NCBI RefSeq assembly: GCF_029784135.1
Contig: NC_073746.1
Coordinates: 2,252,136 to 2,316,135 of the forward strand
Origin: Toxorhynchites rutilus septentrionalis
Taxonomy: Eukaryota; Arthropoda; Insecta; Diptera; Culicidae
Length of the DNA stretch: 64,000 nt
Direction of reading: 5' to 3'
The position numbers and the translations under genes are program-made. Positions within the stretch are counted from its first letter, which is position 1. Each line of letters opens with the position of its first letter. Below are positions 23,601 to 33,201 of this stretch, piece by piece. Under the pieces are notes generated by a model. That model saw nothing but the letters and a program-made list of their open reading frames with translations. It was not told where the DNA came from and made no database searches.

Positions 23601-23981
23601 TGGAGAACAAGATGAAAACAATGGATACTTTCCTGATATTACAGGCTGGACGACTCTTCCACCAGACCCAAGCACAGGCCTGGGACGACTGTTGAACGCA
23701 GGCAGGAAATGCTCGACTGTGCTGGGGGGCTCAGAGTCTCCCATAATACTGAACGGTTTGCGTCCCAGGTGATGAAGACTATCAGAGTTGGAGAAGCTGC
23801 GATGTGAAGGATTTTCAACGTATGAAATGTTCGTATTTAGAGTGTACTTGCCAGAGGGGGTAGCACGGAAGACCCCGTCTCCAGAACTGAACACAGAGCC
23901 AGGACGACTAGGACACTGCTGGTTAGACTCAGGATGCAGCACGACTGTGTCAGACGGAGAGGAGTCTTCCATAGTGCTCAT
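20658..23981 (-). CDS. LINE ORF2: AP endonuclease plus reverse transcriptase
   Basis: 1107-residue polyprotein for target-primed reverse transcription. Residues 1-147 are a Ser/Pro-rich extension made of two similar halves (see findings). Residues about 148-392 form an exonuclease-endonuclease-phosphatase domain with QNVGGI, FTETWL, SNGGGVLLAI, VIGDFNLSSLKW and NANHRLLDLCF. Its terminal His motif is KHCIHHPP where SDHxP/L is usual. The reverse transcriptase (about 590-870) shows GPDGIPALVIKY, FKKGDKHSVTNYRGI, DFSAAFDKINH, SSGVPQGSHLGP and the catalytic SYADDFKLYF near 831. No RNase H follows. The ATG at 23981 lies 26 bases after ORF1 in a different frame. No stops or frameshifts, so it may still encode active protein. 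Confidence 0.9.
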   Translation of the reverse strand: MSTMEDSSPSDTVVLHPESNQQCPSRPGSVFSSGDGVFRATPSGKYTLNTNISYVENPSHRSFSNSDSLHHLGRKPFSIMGDSEPPSTVEHFLPAFNSRPRPVLGSGGRVVQPVISGKYPLFSSCSPHNGSSRYSDRVPCNYNTLLEDNVLIYYQNVGGINTSVAQYRLACSDACYDIYAFTETWLKSSTLSRQIFSTEFTVYRTDRSRDTSPKSNGGGVLLAIRSTFQSRQLHPPNCTGVEQLWMSFTLQSKYVFICVVYLPPDRVRDSELINQHINSLFWIVSKMSTNDDILVIGDFNLSSLKWCVNDAGYLYTQSSCSNIGPLAAALLDSYSTAGLRQLNSVSNANHRLLDLCFLSQELISNCSIFEAPEPLVKHCIHHPPLQVSLKLCQAFPYRNATGSISYDFWKADFVRMIAFLDNIKWDEEMRGCDVNVASNIFTSIVGYAIDQFVPKKISLSLIHPPWSSHRLKRLKTSKRAALKKFCKLRTEESRKKYIRINKQYKALNKHLYRNHQYRLQHKLRSNPKSFWNHVKDQRKESGLPSTMSNGDREMSTVDGIADLFMAHFRSVFVSEVVSDELVSNAAREVPMHLAIEPLPHLSIDDVRKAGLRLKNSTCIGPDGIPALVIKYCIDVLSTPLAAIFNLSLKSGIFPNGWKDSFIFPVFKKGDKHSVTNYRGIAALCAVSKLFELIVLDYVKHSCSSYIAAEQHGFMKKRSTSTNLVQYTSFIIRELDNGKQVDAVYTDFSAAFDKINHKIAVAKLERLGFHGALLNWLRSYLTGRQMSVKIGDHVSQSFPVSSGVPQGSHLGPFVFLLYLNDIHFSIKCQKLSYADDFKLYFVINDRTDAVFLQQQLDIFAEWCQNNMMILNASKCSVISFCRKKSPICFTYSLRGQSLNRESIVKDLGVMLDSHLTFKQHVSYVASKASFLLGFIFRYAKDFRDIACLKTLYCSIVRSTLEYCSVIWAPFYNNAVNRIESIQRRFVRFALRKLPWRDPVNLPSYESRCNLLSLQLLNVRRDLSKAMFIADLLRSDIDCVALLQQLNIHIRRINLRSHPFLNIPASRTNYGANEPLTSMCKIFNKCYHIFDFNHSRASLKFMFYNILSP

Positions 23982-24007
23982 TTCTGTGCGTCCTGTGATG
24001 CGATGAT

Positions 24008-25075
24008 CTAAGTTGCAGTTAGGTGACGGATGGATGATCCGTTTTTTTGGTTAGGCTCAAACATACGTACGGTTACCCCATCAGGCCAGTACCATGAGTC
24101 ACCAACAATTTCAGATACGGCTTTTGATATGACAACTTTGAAGGATACGAAAGAGAGATCTTCTAGACTCTTCCCTCGCGGTACTAGCTTGGTGATTTTT
24201 AATAAAGATGAGTCAATGTTAACAATATCATGAATATGCTTCTTCAAGTCGTTTTCGTTCTGTTCCGGTGCGAAGGGGGTAACATAGAAAGACACCATAT
24301 CGCTGTCAGCTTGATCCTTTTTTGCCACTTTCAGGAATGCGGTGTTGGGCCTTGTAGTGCATCCCGTCTTAACACGCGATGCAGCATCAGAGTCGATGCG
24401 AGACCGATTACCTGCATCTTGGGTGGTAATATTATCGACAATAGTCGAACGATTCAGAGTTTGTGTTGGAGTGGATTGGCACGAAAGGTTATTACGTGGT
24501 GGAATGCTGCTCGTGGGACGGGATATATTGGTGGTTTGAAATGGTAATATCCGCACCCGCTTGTTGGGACCAACTACAAACTTTTCTGTTGGTCGTGCAA
24601 TTGTGCCGTTGATTTCATCAATAACCTCGAAGAACGATGTATCGCAACAGGACCTTGTATTATTTGTGCGATCATCTAAAGTCTCATCTAGAGTAAGGCG
24701 ATTCAGGTCATGCAAAAACGTTGATTGATGTGTTGGTTTATTTTGTTGATTTTGTTGCTGTTTTCCATAAATTATTGAGTTAATTTTTCGAAGATTTTCT
24801 CCGTAGACTCCTAGACGAGTATCCATTGAATCAGTCCGAATCATTAGCTCACGTAGAGCTTTCATGATGGTTTTTTCTCGGTCGTAGACGGCTGGCTCAA
24901 AATTCAAGCGACAAGCATTGCAGAACCAGAACAGCCCAACACTGGCAGTCCAAGATGAATATTGGACCTTAGTAAGTCCTACGCAAGTATGATGAAATGC
25001 CGTACCGCATGTTCCGCTGCAGGTTATTGCCCTACCTGAGTTCAGCGGTCTCGTGCAAACATTGCAGGTGTCCAT
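24008..25075 (-). CDS. LINE ORF1: PHD-finger nucleic-acid-binding protein
   Basis: Presumed RNA-binding chaperone partner of ORF2. With the ATG at 25075 the protein is 355 aa; the frame stays open to 25252 but the upstream 59 residues look like leader. Residues 4-55 hold a C4HC3 PHD finger (Cys 4, 7, 19, 23, His 28, Cys 31, 52, 55). A Gln-rich linker (KQQQNQQN) follows. The C-terminal 100 residues (SFYVTPFAPEQNENDLKKHI ... LSFVSFKVVI) resemble the small alpha/beta RNA-binding fold seen in other LINE ORF1 proteins. No disruptions. Confidence 0.82.
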   Translation of the reverse strand: MDTCNVCTRPLNSGRAITCSGTCGTAFHHTCVGLTKVQYSSWTASVGLFWFCNACRLNFEPAVYDREKTIMKALRELMIRTDSMDTRLGVYGENLRKINSIIYGKQQQNQQNKPTHQSTFLHDLNRLTLDETLDDRTNNTRSCCDTSFFEVIDEINGTIARPTEKFVVGPNKRVRILPFQTTNISRPTSSIPPRNNLSCQSTPTQTLNRSTIVDNITTQDAGNRSRIDSDAASRVKTGCTTRPNTAFLKVAKKDQADSDMVSFYVTPFAPEQNENDLKKHIHDIVNIDSSLLKITKLVPRGKSLEDLSFVSFKVVISKAVSEIVGDSWYWPDGVTVRMFEPNQKNGSSIRHLTAT

Positions 25076-25439
25076 TTTGTTGTGGTAATGAAGACAATTT
25101 GTAGCAATTCGGTTCAATTCACCACTATACGACGGTAGTTGATAACGCCCAGATGTAGGCAGTATGTTCAACGAGTTTGCGATTGATTCTGTTGAGTGAT
25201 GCTGATGTACATAAACAATGCGAACGCAAATGAATAGCGCAGACAGAAACAATTACAGAGGACTTTTAAAATCCACAAAATGTTCCATACAAGTCACTTT
25301 AATGTCCACTAACACTGGTAATGGGAACATTAACCACAGGATATACGGCAAAACATATATGAACAATTTACGGTGCGGAAAACACACAGTAGACGGTTAT
25401 AAATAAAACGTAAACAAAACAAAACACAGCAGTTCTACT

Positions 25440-26600
25440 TCGACGACTATTAATGAGAAGTGGAGTATGTAAAGACTTTAGTTATAGTTTTGGGTAATTT
25501 CGAGTATATTTTTTCTTCATTTTGTGTAAATAGGATTGTCAACTAATAGTAGCTCTTGAAGGTCAGATCGATTGATGTTTTTTTTTCTCGAGTTTTTTTT
25601 CTTGTTTCTCAGTTCAGTAGTTTTCTGTTAGTTAGTTCTCTGTAATATGATGGGCGTTTAGAGTTAACCTTTGCAGTGGTTCACATGACATTTCGCTGGA
25701 GACCGGAGCTGTAAAGCGTTGATGGTCAGTCAATTCAGTTTTGACGATGACCACATATGACCCCGAAAATGTTATTAAACAATTCTGCAAAGGGAGACTC
25801 TATTTTCGCCTTCGAAAATTTGATTGGTTCAGGCCAAAAAAATTAAGCAGGGAATGATGTAGCACGGTACTGATTTCGACATACGGAAGCCCCTCGTTTC
25901 TTAAATTTGAAGTCAGATCCCACACAATCTCGTATGTGTGGATCTGAGTTCCTCCCTTCTGTTTGTTGGGTGAATGGCAGAGCGAGAGCCTCTCCGCTTT
26001 GAATATTTGAGCGACTAGCCATAATGGGTGCTGAATGGGATCCGGCGGCTGAGTTTAGCGAAGACACTCACTGACCAATACGTATTTAGAAGACTCATGC
26101 TTTCCTTTTTTTGTTAACACATTTTCCCCCAAAAAAGCAGAGTCTTTCGGCGGGTTTCTTGTTCTTGAAACTCCAAACCCGGCGAACTCGATTTGGACTG
26201 TATTCGGGAGCGTAAAAACCGCGAATGTGGAAAAAACGAGACGGGTACAACCATAAAGAACTTCGGTTAAAACTATGGAATTATTAACATCGTTAATAAT
26301 TACGTAGTTCCGGTTCTAAAGAATGCCGGGCTGATCTGAGGATCAAATCAGATACTCGCCCATTTCAACTTTGGCCGTGGCGAAAGCGGTGTAGTTTGTG
26401 TCTAAATCGCGAGTTTGAAACCGGAAGGTATTGTTGGTGCTAGGTGCACGTTAGTTAGTGTGTTAAGAGTTCTTTTTTTCTATTTGTAGAGTGAATTAGG
26501 TTGTTCAAATAATTGTAACAAGAAATACCCTCCAGTGCATCCGTCAAACGATAAATAGGTTAACTCTATATTCAAATGTGGCACGTGGCGTGTGTAAACT
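25440..26600. other. Gene-free stretch upstream of small peptide ORF
   Basis: Moderate GC content, short ORFs, no domain recognised. Resembles unique or leader-like sequence more than the AT-rich repeats around it. Confidence 0.35.
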
Positions 26601-26602
26601 AA

Positions 26603-26842
26603 ATGTGGCTCTTGTGTGGAATTTTTCTGTTGTGTAAAATAGGAGGAAGAGCCGTTTTCGACTCCACGTCCATCGTTGGAATCCAGCCCCGAACGCTATT
26701 GAAGGTGACCGCGCATCCCATTCGTAAGCGCTACAACACTCGCGGAAAAGGAAAACCAGCCGCGGCTCGAATACCAGAGTTCATCGGCGGATTCATCGCC
26801 CACGTCTCCCATGCACGCAAGAGCCGCCGGCTATTCACGTAA
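26603..26842 (+). CDS. Small putative secreted, basic peptide (hypothetical)
   Basis: 79-codon ORF of unknown function. The first 17 residues (MWLLCGIFLLCKIGGRA) look like a short signal peptide. The rest is basic with Arg/Lys clusters (IRKRY, RKSRR) that could be processing sites. Third-position choice is G/C-rich from codon 14 on, unlike surrounding DNA. AATAAA lies at 26898, 56 bases past the stop, as for a terminal exon. The ATG context is weak (T at -3), and a possible acceptor (AAAATAG, ending 26642) falls inside the ORF, so the true coding part may begin at a splice junction with the 'signal peptide' being intron. No relative recognised. Confidence 0.3.
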   Translation: MWLLCGIFLLCKIGGRAVFDSTSIVGIQPRTLLKVTAHPIRKRYNTRGKGKPAAARIPEFIGGFIAHVSHARKSRRLFT

Positions 26843-26897
26843 TGCCTAGGTTGTGAGTACTCTTTTCGTTTCTTTCTAACACATGCGCATGTAGAGA

Positions 26898-26903
26898 AAT
26901 AAA
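26898..26903 (+). promoter_or_regulatory. Candidate poly(A) signal after the small peptide ORF
   Basis: AATAAA at a typical distance from the stop at 26842. It supports a transcript ending here only if the ORF is real. Confidence 0.3.
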
Positions 26904-28740
26904 TTTGAAAAGCCACACACGTATTAACAAAGCCACAATGCCACACACAAAATAGAGCATGCTAAATATAGAGCAATAACCGACGACGATAGAATATCGT
27001 CGGTAAAGGAGGGCATGAACGCAGATGAAATGATAGGTTAGTTAGAAAAGCAACAGATTAGAAATCCCATGGGTAGAGGTTCAAAACCAACGTATATATG
27101 TGATTTATAAAAAAAAATATAATTGCTGTTGAATTGATGTTTGAATGTTCATAATGATGGTTGTTATGTTTGATATGATTATTGAGTTCTATGTGTAAGA
27201 GAGTTAAAAAAACGAATGAATAAATGTTGTTGAGAAAGTTATAGAGGTCTAGAAAAAGAACTCGGACGCATCTTTACTGGCTGGCGTGTAGCCGAAACAC
27301 CGACAAATCGAAACTTTTTCAGGAAATAAGTCTTGAGTCCAGGGTTGGGGCTCCTTTTCTGTTGCAGTAATATTCCAACCCCCGCTTCACGTTCTCTGAA
27401 GCTAGTTTCAAGGTGGGTGGGATTAACGATATTTGAAATTGGTCCTATGATGAGATTCTCGGCCTAGGCGGTGTTCTCGGAACCAGCCGTGGTTCTCAGT
27501 TTTGTGGTTGTATCACGGACCGCGGACCAACTGTGTCGCGGGTCCTTCAGAGAGCGCAGAAGAGTCGCGGAAATAACCAGGTTTGTGAGAAAAAGGACAA
27601 ACCCGCCCTCAGTGGGTGTCTCATTGCCGGGCAAGGATAAAACACGGCGGTCGGTCTCCCTCGCGGGAGTGGCGCTTAAGCCTACCGCTTATCTGCGCAA
27701 AATCTCCGGTCGCGACGAACTCGCGCGCTTCCCCGGCGTCGCGGGTTACACTTTAACAGACTAAATCAAAATTTGTTAACCAGTTTCCAGTTAATCAGAA
27801 ATACTTTTAAGAGTTGCCAACAGATCTTGAGGGTGAAACATCAAGTAAGTCGATAATCGTGTACGACAATGCTCACTTGTCCGTAGCATTATTCCTAGTG
27901 GCTATGCAATCAATATTTATGAGTTATACTAACCAATCTAGAAATCCTGTTGTACGAAGATAACTTCATACTTATAACAAATTGAACGAATCTTGGAACT
28001 GTTCGTAGGACACTTAAATATCGAATGACAAAAAGATCAAACATGTTCAAGAAACATCCGAATGGAGTTTTCCGAAAGGTTGCAGGACTTTGCAGGGTTT
28101 CAGATAGAGAATGGAATGAGTAATTCTCAAAAACTAACAACAGCTCTTGGAGAAATATCAGAATAAATATAATATTATTCATAAAACAAGTAAGTAAATG
28201 CATTTTACGTGTATCCGGATTTTTTTGCATTCAACTTTTTTAAGTGCGATTGAGATAAATGCAAAATCAAATGGTGCATATTTCTCTATCTTTCTACAAA
28301 ATTGATGAAGTGTTCATTTTCATACAAGATTTCTTTTCCTCTAGCCTAATAAAAAATATGCGTATAGAAAGAAATTTGTCCTGTGATTAACCCATGCAAT
28401 GAAAGACATTAAAGCTACTCATTTTTCGATGATGGGGTACTAATTTGTATATGAAGAATTTTGGGATTCGAGCCATTAGTTTACATATATTTGAATAACA
28501 ACTCGAATGAATAATTCATTCAAAAGGATCCTCACACTCAAGACGTAATTTGAAAGAGGAAATAAATCCGTTTCAATAGGACAAAGAAGGCGTTTAAGGT
28601 ATAACGGAAGATTTCAATGGCAATGTTTTCCCTGTCACCTTCGGAAGCTATAATTTTCTAGTGAATCAATAACATACTTACAACCGTAATAACACACCTC
28701 GAGGGACACTTTTTCCAGTGTGATACGCCCCGATATAGGA
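26904..28740. other. Gene-free stretch; possible SINE-like segment near 27.0-27.1 kb
   Basis: Around 27040-27115, TGGGTAGAGGTTCAAAACC resembles a pol III B box and is followed by an A run, so a short SINE is possible. 27450-27770 is a G/C-rich block with a 97-codon ORF lacking recognisable domains. The last kilobase is the upstream region of receptor gene B; no core promoter motif stands out. Confidence 0.3.
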
Positions 28741-28770
28741 CGAAGCAGATTGATGCATTGAACTGAGTTA

Positions 28771-30152
28771 ATGTCTCAATTCAGTCCATCCAGCGCAATG
28801 ATACCGACAAGTGAGCAACTGCTAAATTGTCCGATAATATCGGTCAACTTGCGCGTTTGGCACTTTTGGTCCTTTATCCTGAAGCATGACTACATGCGCT
28901 ACATTAGCATCATCCCGGTGAGCGTGATGAATGTGTTCATGTTTGCTGACCTCTATCGGGCGTGGGGCAACATCGATGTGCTGATTATCAACGCCTATTT
29001 CGCAGTGCTGTATTTCAACGCGGTGGTAAGTAACTCCTGTGCGGGACATCCGGTTCCCATTTGTTCTAATTGCGCTCTCATTAGCTGCGAACGGTAATTT
29101 TGGTGTACAGACGGCAGACTTACGAGAAGTTTCTGGGAAAAATCGCTTCCATTTATCGTGAAATTGAGGTATGAGACCAACATTAGAAACAGTCGATAAT
29201 GTAACCGCGTTTCCTCCGCCAGGCAATGGAAGATGATGAAATTCAGCATCTGTTGCGGACTCTCACCAAACGAGCCAGAATTATCTCCTACGCAAACCTC
29301 GGCTTGGGGGCATTCATCAGCACGTGTTTCGTCGTGTATCCGTTGTTTACGGCGGAAAGGGGGCTTCCGTACGGGATGTGGATTCCTGGAGTGAACAATT
29401 TGCAATCGCCCCAGTATGAGGTGCTGTTCGTCATTCAGGCAGTTCTAACATTTCCCGGCTGCTGTATGTACATTCCGTTTACGAGTTTCTTCGCCTCGTG
29501 TACTCTGTTTGGGCTGATCATGATCAAAAAGGTGCAGCATCAGTTAAGGAATCTGAGAGGCAACGAATGTCTGAACGGCAAGCTGAATTCAATTATCGAA
29601 GAACACACCACGATAATCGCCTATGTGCATGAATTGAATGATTTGGTGACCTACATCTGTATGGAAGAGTTCTTATCGTTCGGATTGATGCTGTGCGCTT
29701 TACTGTTTCTGTCGAATATTGTAACGTTTCAGTGGTTTCATGTGGCAAATGTGGAGTTTTAAAATTATGGCTTTTTTTTTAGATCGAACAATTTGCCCAA
29801 ATCGTGATTGTGGTCTCGTACATTTTTATGATACTATCCCAAATATTCGCTTTCTATTGGCACGGGAATGAGATTCGGGAGGAAAGTATAGCCATCGCAC
29901 AGGCCGTGTATAGCGGTCACTGGCGCGAGATGGACACAAGTATCCGCAAGAAGCTTTTGTTGGTTATTATGCGTGCCCAACGGCCTCTGGAAGTCAGTAG
30001 CGGTCGATTATGGTTGAAATAACAATAAATACTCATCACTATCATTTCAGATAAAAGTGGGAAATGTTTACCCGATGACATTGGAGATGTTCCAGTCGCT
30101 ACTCAACACGTCCTATTCCGTTTTTACACTCCTCAGGCGAATTTACAAATGA
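28771..30152 (+). CDS. Odorant receptor gene B (7tm_6; Or2/Or9/Or10-like clade), 5 exons
   Basis: Second odorant-receptor subunit of the same clade, expected in olfactory neuron membranes with Orco. Exons: 28771-29025, 29085-29168, 29223-29720, 29783-29992, 30051-30152. All junctions are phase 0 with GT-AG introns of about 54-62 bases, giving 382 aa. Exons 2, 4 and 5 match gene A base for base in length (84, 210, 102); exon 3 is 21 bases shorter in a loop. Shared blocks include [44 protein letters not shown] and [13 protein letters not shown]. The N-terminus has about 14 more residues than gene A as called here. No stops or frameshifts. A LINE sits at the stop codon: the last base of TGA belongs to the target-site duplication. 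The ligand class is inferred from clade resemblance only. Confidence 0.92.
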
Positions 30153-30516
30153 AACGGTTGTTTTTTTTTTTTTTTTTTTAATTCGTTTATTTTTACAGGC
30201 TCAGTTACTTAAGTTTAAAGGAGCCGAATTCTTAAATATAATTTTAAAACTATATATATATAAACAATTTTCTTACATCTATGGTTAGTAAGGTGGAAAA
30301 CCGATTACTCGCGGTGTACTCGAGTTTAGGAGGGTGACATATTTTTAGGAGAAGGATGGGATATAAGGAAATTGTAACAATGTTGATGAACACTCAATTT
30401 ATAAATCTATTCGTATATCTATAGTGTATTTACATTTCAACTTATTCTACTATTTATAGCAAGGGGACGAATTACCCGCAAAGGAAGGAAAGGAGGGTAT
30501 AAGGATGTAGGGGCAA

Positions 30517-33201
30517 TCACACACGAAGATCTATAGCTTTAAGGAAAACATATATATGGGACATGTAATCAAGGTCTAACCGAGCCAACACATCTCTCAC
30601 CGGCACATTGGGCTGTCTTCCTCGGGCCCGAAGGGAGTTTTTTAAATTCGATCTGGCGACCAGATACACCTCGCACGACCAAACAATGTGCTCGATGTCG
30701 TGATAACCTTGGCCACAAACGCAGAGATTGCTGCTGGCAAGATTGAAACGGAAGAGTAGTGCATCTAACGAACAGTGATTGGACATGAGTCGGGAGAAGG
30801 TGCGAATAAAGTCCCGACTCAAGTCCAGACTTTTGAACCATGGTTTGAGGCTAACCTTAGGGATAATCGAGTGAAACCACCGGCCCAATTCATCTTCGTT
30901 CCATTTGCGTTGCCAGTTAGCGATGGTATTTTTACGGACTAAAGAGTAAAATTCATTGAAGGCGATTTGACGCTGATAAATATCGCCTTCAATCGCACCT
31001 ACCTTTGCTAATGAGTCAGCCCTCTCATTACCCGGAATTGAGCAATGAGAAGGGACCCACACAAAGGTAATGACATAACAGAGTCTGGATAAAGCACTCA
31101 AAATTTCTCGTATTCTCTCAAGGAAGTACGGCGAGTGCTTTTCCGGCCTCACTGAACGGATAGCTTCGACAGAGCTAAGACTATCCGTTACAATGTAATA
31201 GTGTTCAACAGGTCGTGAGGTGACGCTGTCCAGCGCCCAATGAATTGCTGCCAATTCAGCAATATACACTGAGCAAGGATTCTGAAGACTGTGTGAGGTG
31301 CTAAAAAATTCGTTGAACACTCCAAATCCTGTGGACTCGTTTATAGTGGACCCATCAGTAAAGTACATATTATCACAATTGATACCCCCATACTTTTCAT
31401 CGAAGATCGTTGGAGCGATCCTCGATCGTTGGTAATCTGAATATCCATGGATATCTTGCTTCATAGACAGATCAAAATGCACAGAGGAATTGATGTAGTC
31501 AGGGAAACAAACACGGTTGGGAATATACGAAGAAGGATCAACCTGCATGGAGATGAATTCATGATATGAACTCATGAATCCGGTGTGAAAATTTAGCTCG
31601 ATCAGCTGCTCAAAATTTCCGATCACCAATGGGTTCATGACCTTACACCGGATGAAGAACCGAAGAGATAATAAATTGAAGCGATCTTTTAGTGGAAGTA
31701 GGCCTGCCAAAACCTCGAGACTCATGGTATGCGTTGAGGGCATACATCCCAACGCAATACGGAGACAAAGATACTGAATTCGCTCGAGTTTAATGAGGTG
31801 TGTTTTGGCAGCTGATTGAAAACAGAAACTGCCATACTCCATCACTGAGAGAATAGTTGTTCGATACAACATTATAAGATCTTCTGGGTGGGCTCCCCAC
31901 CAGGTGCCGGTAATTGTACGGAGAAAGTTTATTCTTTGTTGGCATTTTTTACTCAGATACCTAATATGGGCCCCCCAAGTACATTTGGAGTCGAACCAGA
32001 CCCCAAGATACTTGAATGACATAGCATGAGTGATCGGTTTACCCAAAAGTTGAAGCTTTGGTTTTGCTGGTCTATGCTTCCTAGAAAAAACCATCATCTC
32101 TGTTTTCTCCGTGGAGAATTCGATCCCTAGACCAATGGCCCAGGCTGAAAAATTGTTCAAAGTATCTTGTAAGGGTCCTTGCAGGTCGGATTCGTTTGAT
32201 CCTACGACAGACACCACTCCATCATCTGCAAGTTGTCTTAGGCTGCAATTTTGTGTAAGGCAATTGTCGATGTCGCTTACATAGAAGTTGTACAAAAGGG
32301 GGCTTAAACATGAGCCCTGGGGGAGGCCCATGTAAGAGACCCGACTTACTGCCGAATCTCCGTGAGAAAAGTTCAAATGTTTCTCACAAAGCAAGTTATA
32401 TAACATATTATTCAATAGAGGCGGCAGACCCCGAGAGTGTAATTTGTCCGACAAAACCTCTATTGAAACAGAATCGAAGGCCCCCTTTATGTCCAAGAAT
32501 ACTGAAGCCATTTGTTTTTTTTCGGCGTAAGCCATTTGAATTTCTGAAGAAAGCAACGCAAGACAATCATTCGTCCCCTTGCCCCTGCGGAACCCATATT
32601 GTGTATCTGAGAGTAGGCCATTCGTTTCAACCCATCGATCAAGGCGAAACAAGATCATTTTCTCCAACAATTTCCGTATACAAGACAGCATTGCTATTGG
32701 GCGGTACGAATTGAAGTCGGACGCGGGTTTTCCGGGTTTTTGAATAGCTATAACTCGTACTTGTCTCCAATCATCTGGAACAATATTATTCTCCAGAAAC
32801 CGATTGAATAAATTCAACAAGCGATGTTTCGCCACATCATGGAGGTTTTTCAGCAAGTTGAACTTAATTCTATCCGATCCCGGAGCAGAATTGTTACATA
32901 AGAGCAGAGCAAGAGAGAATTCTACCATCGAAAACTCGGAATCAAGATCGCACCTATCTTGTGGTATATCTCGAACAATTTTTTGCACAGGAGCGGAATC
33001 AGGACAAACCTTCCGTGCAAAATTAAAAATCCATCGATGTGAATATTCTTCGCTTTCATTCGTTGAAGAGCGATTTCTCATGTTTCGAGCCACTTTCCAT
33101 AATTTTTTCATTGACGTTTCTCGTGACAAACCTCCCACGAAATTTCGCCAATAAGCACGTTTTTTCCCTTTGATTAGCGAAAAAAGCGACTCTTGTAATT
33201 T
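30517..33201 (-). pseudogene. LINE ORF2 lacking the endonuclease: reverse transcriptase, RNase H, CCHC
   Basis: An open frame of about 895 codons begins abruptly at the residues that normally follow the endonuclease (GKKRAYWRNFVGGLSRETSM). Reverse transcriptase blocks: APGSDRIKFNLLKNL, IQKPGKPASDFNSYRPI, FLDIKGAFDSV, MGLPQGSCLSPLLYNFYVSD and LADDGVV (active site, about residue 300 counting from 33138). RNase H: FTDGS (about 593), AELAAIHWAL, VTDSLSS and NERADSLAK. A CxC...H...C knuckle (CVCGQGYHDIEHIVWSC) closes it. The frame has no stop, but no EEP-nuclease motif exists upstream, since 33210 onward is ORF1. It can therefore not nick its own target in the usual way. Confidence 0.88.

Larger units (their letters stand above)
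20509..25437 (-). mobile_element. Full-length CR1/Jockey-type non-LTR retrotransposon
   Basis: Minus-strand LINE. Its A tail shows as a T run at 20509-20535, followed upstream by ORF2 (20658-23981), ORF1 (24008-25075) and a 5' leader reaching about 25.4 kb. Both ORFs are uninterrupted, suggesting a young copy. A PHD-type zinc finger in ORF1 and the lack of RNase H in ORF2 favour a CR1/L2-like clade within the Jockey group over I, LOA or R1. The 5' boundary is approximate and I could not find a target-site duplication, so precise ends remain open. Confidence 0.85.
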
